DNA of 64,000 nucleotides from Wukongibacter sp050859025 (GTDB lineage Bacteria > Bacillota > Clostridia > Peptostreptococcales > Caminicellaceae), in contig NZ_CP138200.1 of NCBI RefSeq assembly GCF_050859025.1, positions 1,674,001-1,738,000 of the forward strand, written 5' to 3'. The translations under genes were made by a program, and so were the position numbers. This document shows, in pieces, positions 62,995 to 64,000 of the stretch. Each line of letters opens with the position of its first letter. Within the stretch, counting starts at the first letter, position 1. The notes under the pieces were generated by a model. The model was given only the letters and a program-made list of their open reading frames with translations, searched no databases and had not been told where the DNA came from.

Positions 62995-64000
62995 ATGGAA
63001 GGCGTTGTAGAACATTATGGTGTTTTATCACTGATTCCACCTTTAGTAGCAATTATTTTAGCTTTTAAAACTAAAAGAGTACTACCTTCATTATTTGTAG
63101 CGATATTTGTTGGGGCAACAATCATTTATAAAGGGAATATATTCTTAGGCTTTACGAAAACCATTGAGAAGTATATTGCTGGGTCAGTGGCAAGCGAATG
63201 GAATGCAGGAATTATAGTATTTGATTTAGGTCTTGGAGGAATGATTGGTATAGTTGCAAAGTCAGGTGGAGCAAAAGCTATAGCAGAGTGGCTTGGAAGC
63301 AAAGCGAAGTCTGCTAGAAGTGCTATGGTAGCCACATGGGCGATGGGTCTTGCCATTTTCTTTGATGACTATTCAAATACCCTACTAGTTGGGACAACAA
63401 TGAGACCATTAACAGACAAGCGTCGTATTTCCAGAGAGAAGCTTGCATTCCTAACTGATGCAACTGCAGCACCGGTTGCTAGTATGGCATTTGTATCTAC
63501 ATGGATAGCATATGAATTGGGTCTACTGAAGGATGCCTTTGAAGCTATAGGTGTTGAGGTAAATGTATATGAAGCATTTATTCAGTCTATTCCATTTAGA
63601 TTTTATAGCTTGATAATGCTTGGATTTGTACTTATGATAGCTATAACAGGAAGAGATTTTGGACCGATGCTAGCAGCTGAAAGAAGAGCTAGAAAGACTG
63701 GGAAGCTCGTTGCTGATGGATCGATACCTTTAGCCTCCAAAGAGCTTACTGAAATGGAAATAAAGGATGACATTCCTTTAAGAGCTTTCAATGCAATTAT
63801 TCCGGTTGTAACTGTTATAGTTATGGTAATTATAGGTTTATATATAAATGGACGAGCAGCGGTAATGGCTGGGGATGATACAGCTTTAATTGAGTTGGTA
63901 AAGGCAAATCCGCTATCACTCAGTGTATTGCGTCAAGTTATCGGTAGTGCCAATGCGGCTGTTGCAATGATGTGGGCATCTTTTAGTGGCACAATAGTTG
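62995..64000 (+). CDS. NhaC-family Na+/H+ antiporter (partial, runs off the window)
   Basis: From ATG 62995, with AGAGGAGG 10 bases before it, 335 codons stay open to the window edge. The hydrophobic protein shows NhaC-type segments: LPSLFVAIFVGA, GGMIGIVAKSGGAKAIAEWL, GLAIFFDDYSNTLLVGTTMRPLTDKRRISREKLAFLTDATAAPVAS. These segments are the signature of NhaC-like antiporters and their amino-acid-linked relatives. It lies next to a GlnKL-type system; import or exchange of an organic ion instead of Na+/H+ exchange is possible. The 3' end is missing. Confidence 0.88.
   Translation, partial: MEGVVEHYGVLSLIPPLVAIILAFKTKRVLPSLFVAIFVGATIIYKGNIFLGFTKTIEKYIAGSVASEWNAGIIVFDLGLGGMIGIVAKSGGAKAIAEWLGSKAKSARSAMVATWAMGLAIFFDDYSNTLLVGTTMRPLTDKRRISREKLAFLTDATAAPVASMAFVSTWIAYELGLLKDAFEAIGVEVNVYEAFIQSIPFRFYSLIMLGFVLMIAITGRDFGPMLAAERRARKTGKLVADGSIPLASKELTEMEIKDDIPLRAFNAIIPVVTVIVMVIIGLYINGRAAVMAGDDTALIELVKANPLSLSVLRQVIGSANAAVAMMWASFSGTIV

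Overview
The window is AT-rich DNA typical of an anaerobic, motile, low-GC Firmicute of the class Clostridia. The evidence is strong AGGAGG-type ribosome binding sites, AT-rich codons, frequent GTG/TTG starts, Spo0B-type histidine kinases, an agr locus, a reductive pyrimidine pathway and SpoIIE/RsbW/STAS partner-switching proteins. I cannot name the genus. No rRNA, tRNA or CRISPR array is visible.

Layout. 1-3.3 kb: a secreted fibronectin-III protein, then decayed genes (an integrase with two in-frame stops, a Spo0B-like fragment, a permease-ferredoxin remnant). 3.4-8.7 kb: an RpiR regulator with palindromic operators, then a D-aminoacylase, a two-gene membrane protein pair and a DmpA-type aminopeptidase, probably for N-acyl-D-amino acids or D-peptides. 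9-16 kb: a soluble zinc-binding chemoreceptor, larC-larE-larB for the nickel-pincer cofactor, a lipoprotein and a ROK regulator. 16.2-21.2 kb: an RNase P RNA-like scrambled segment, then a biotin locus in which a dedicated acyl carrier protein and FabF (minus strand) and bioF-bioH-like-bioC (plus strand) diverge from one BirA-type operator. 21.5-26.3 kb: an ABC exporter, a YihY protein, a lipoprotein, a Cys-rich small ORF and two paralogous small proteins. 26.3-27.8 kb: an intact IS256-family insertion sequence with exact ends.

27.8-43.2 kb: an ABC-class ATPase, then a complete reductive pyrimidine degradation island. It holds PreTA, an NCS1 transporter, dihydropyrimidinase, a sigma-54 activator, an acylating-type aldehyde dehydrogenase, a class III aminotransferase and an N-carbamoyl amidohydrolase. 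Three or four -24/-12 (sigma-54) promoters sit in front of its transcription units. Together they would turn uracil into beta-alanine and then malonate semialdehyde, releasing nitrogen.

43.3-51 kb: a three-gene operon with a 1,629-residue fusion (HD, helical repeats, NadD-like nucleotidyltransferase, GNAT-like, phosphoribosyltransferase-like), an LDH/MDH-like dehydrogenase and a flavodoxin-fold protein. I do not recognise a described pathway for it, and it is the best candidate for an undescribed system. 51.3-54.8 kb: an SH3 lipoprotein, then an agr quorum-sensing locus with a possibly split sensor, AgrB and a short AgrD whose start codon appears to be non-canonical. 55-62.8 kb: a PAS-PP2C phosphatase, anti-sigma kinase, chemoreceptor and STAS antagonist in a row, then a GlnK/GlnL-type two-component system. 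The window ends inside an NhaC-family antiporter gene.

A family of imperfect palindromes of about 100 bp (five copies and one deletion remnant) is scattered between genes.
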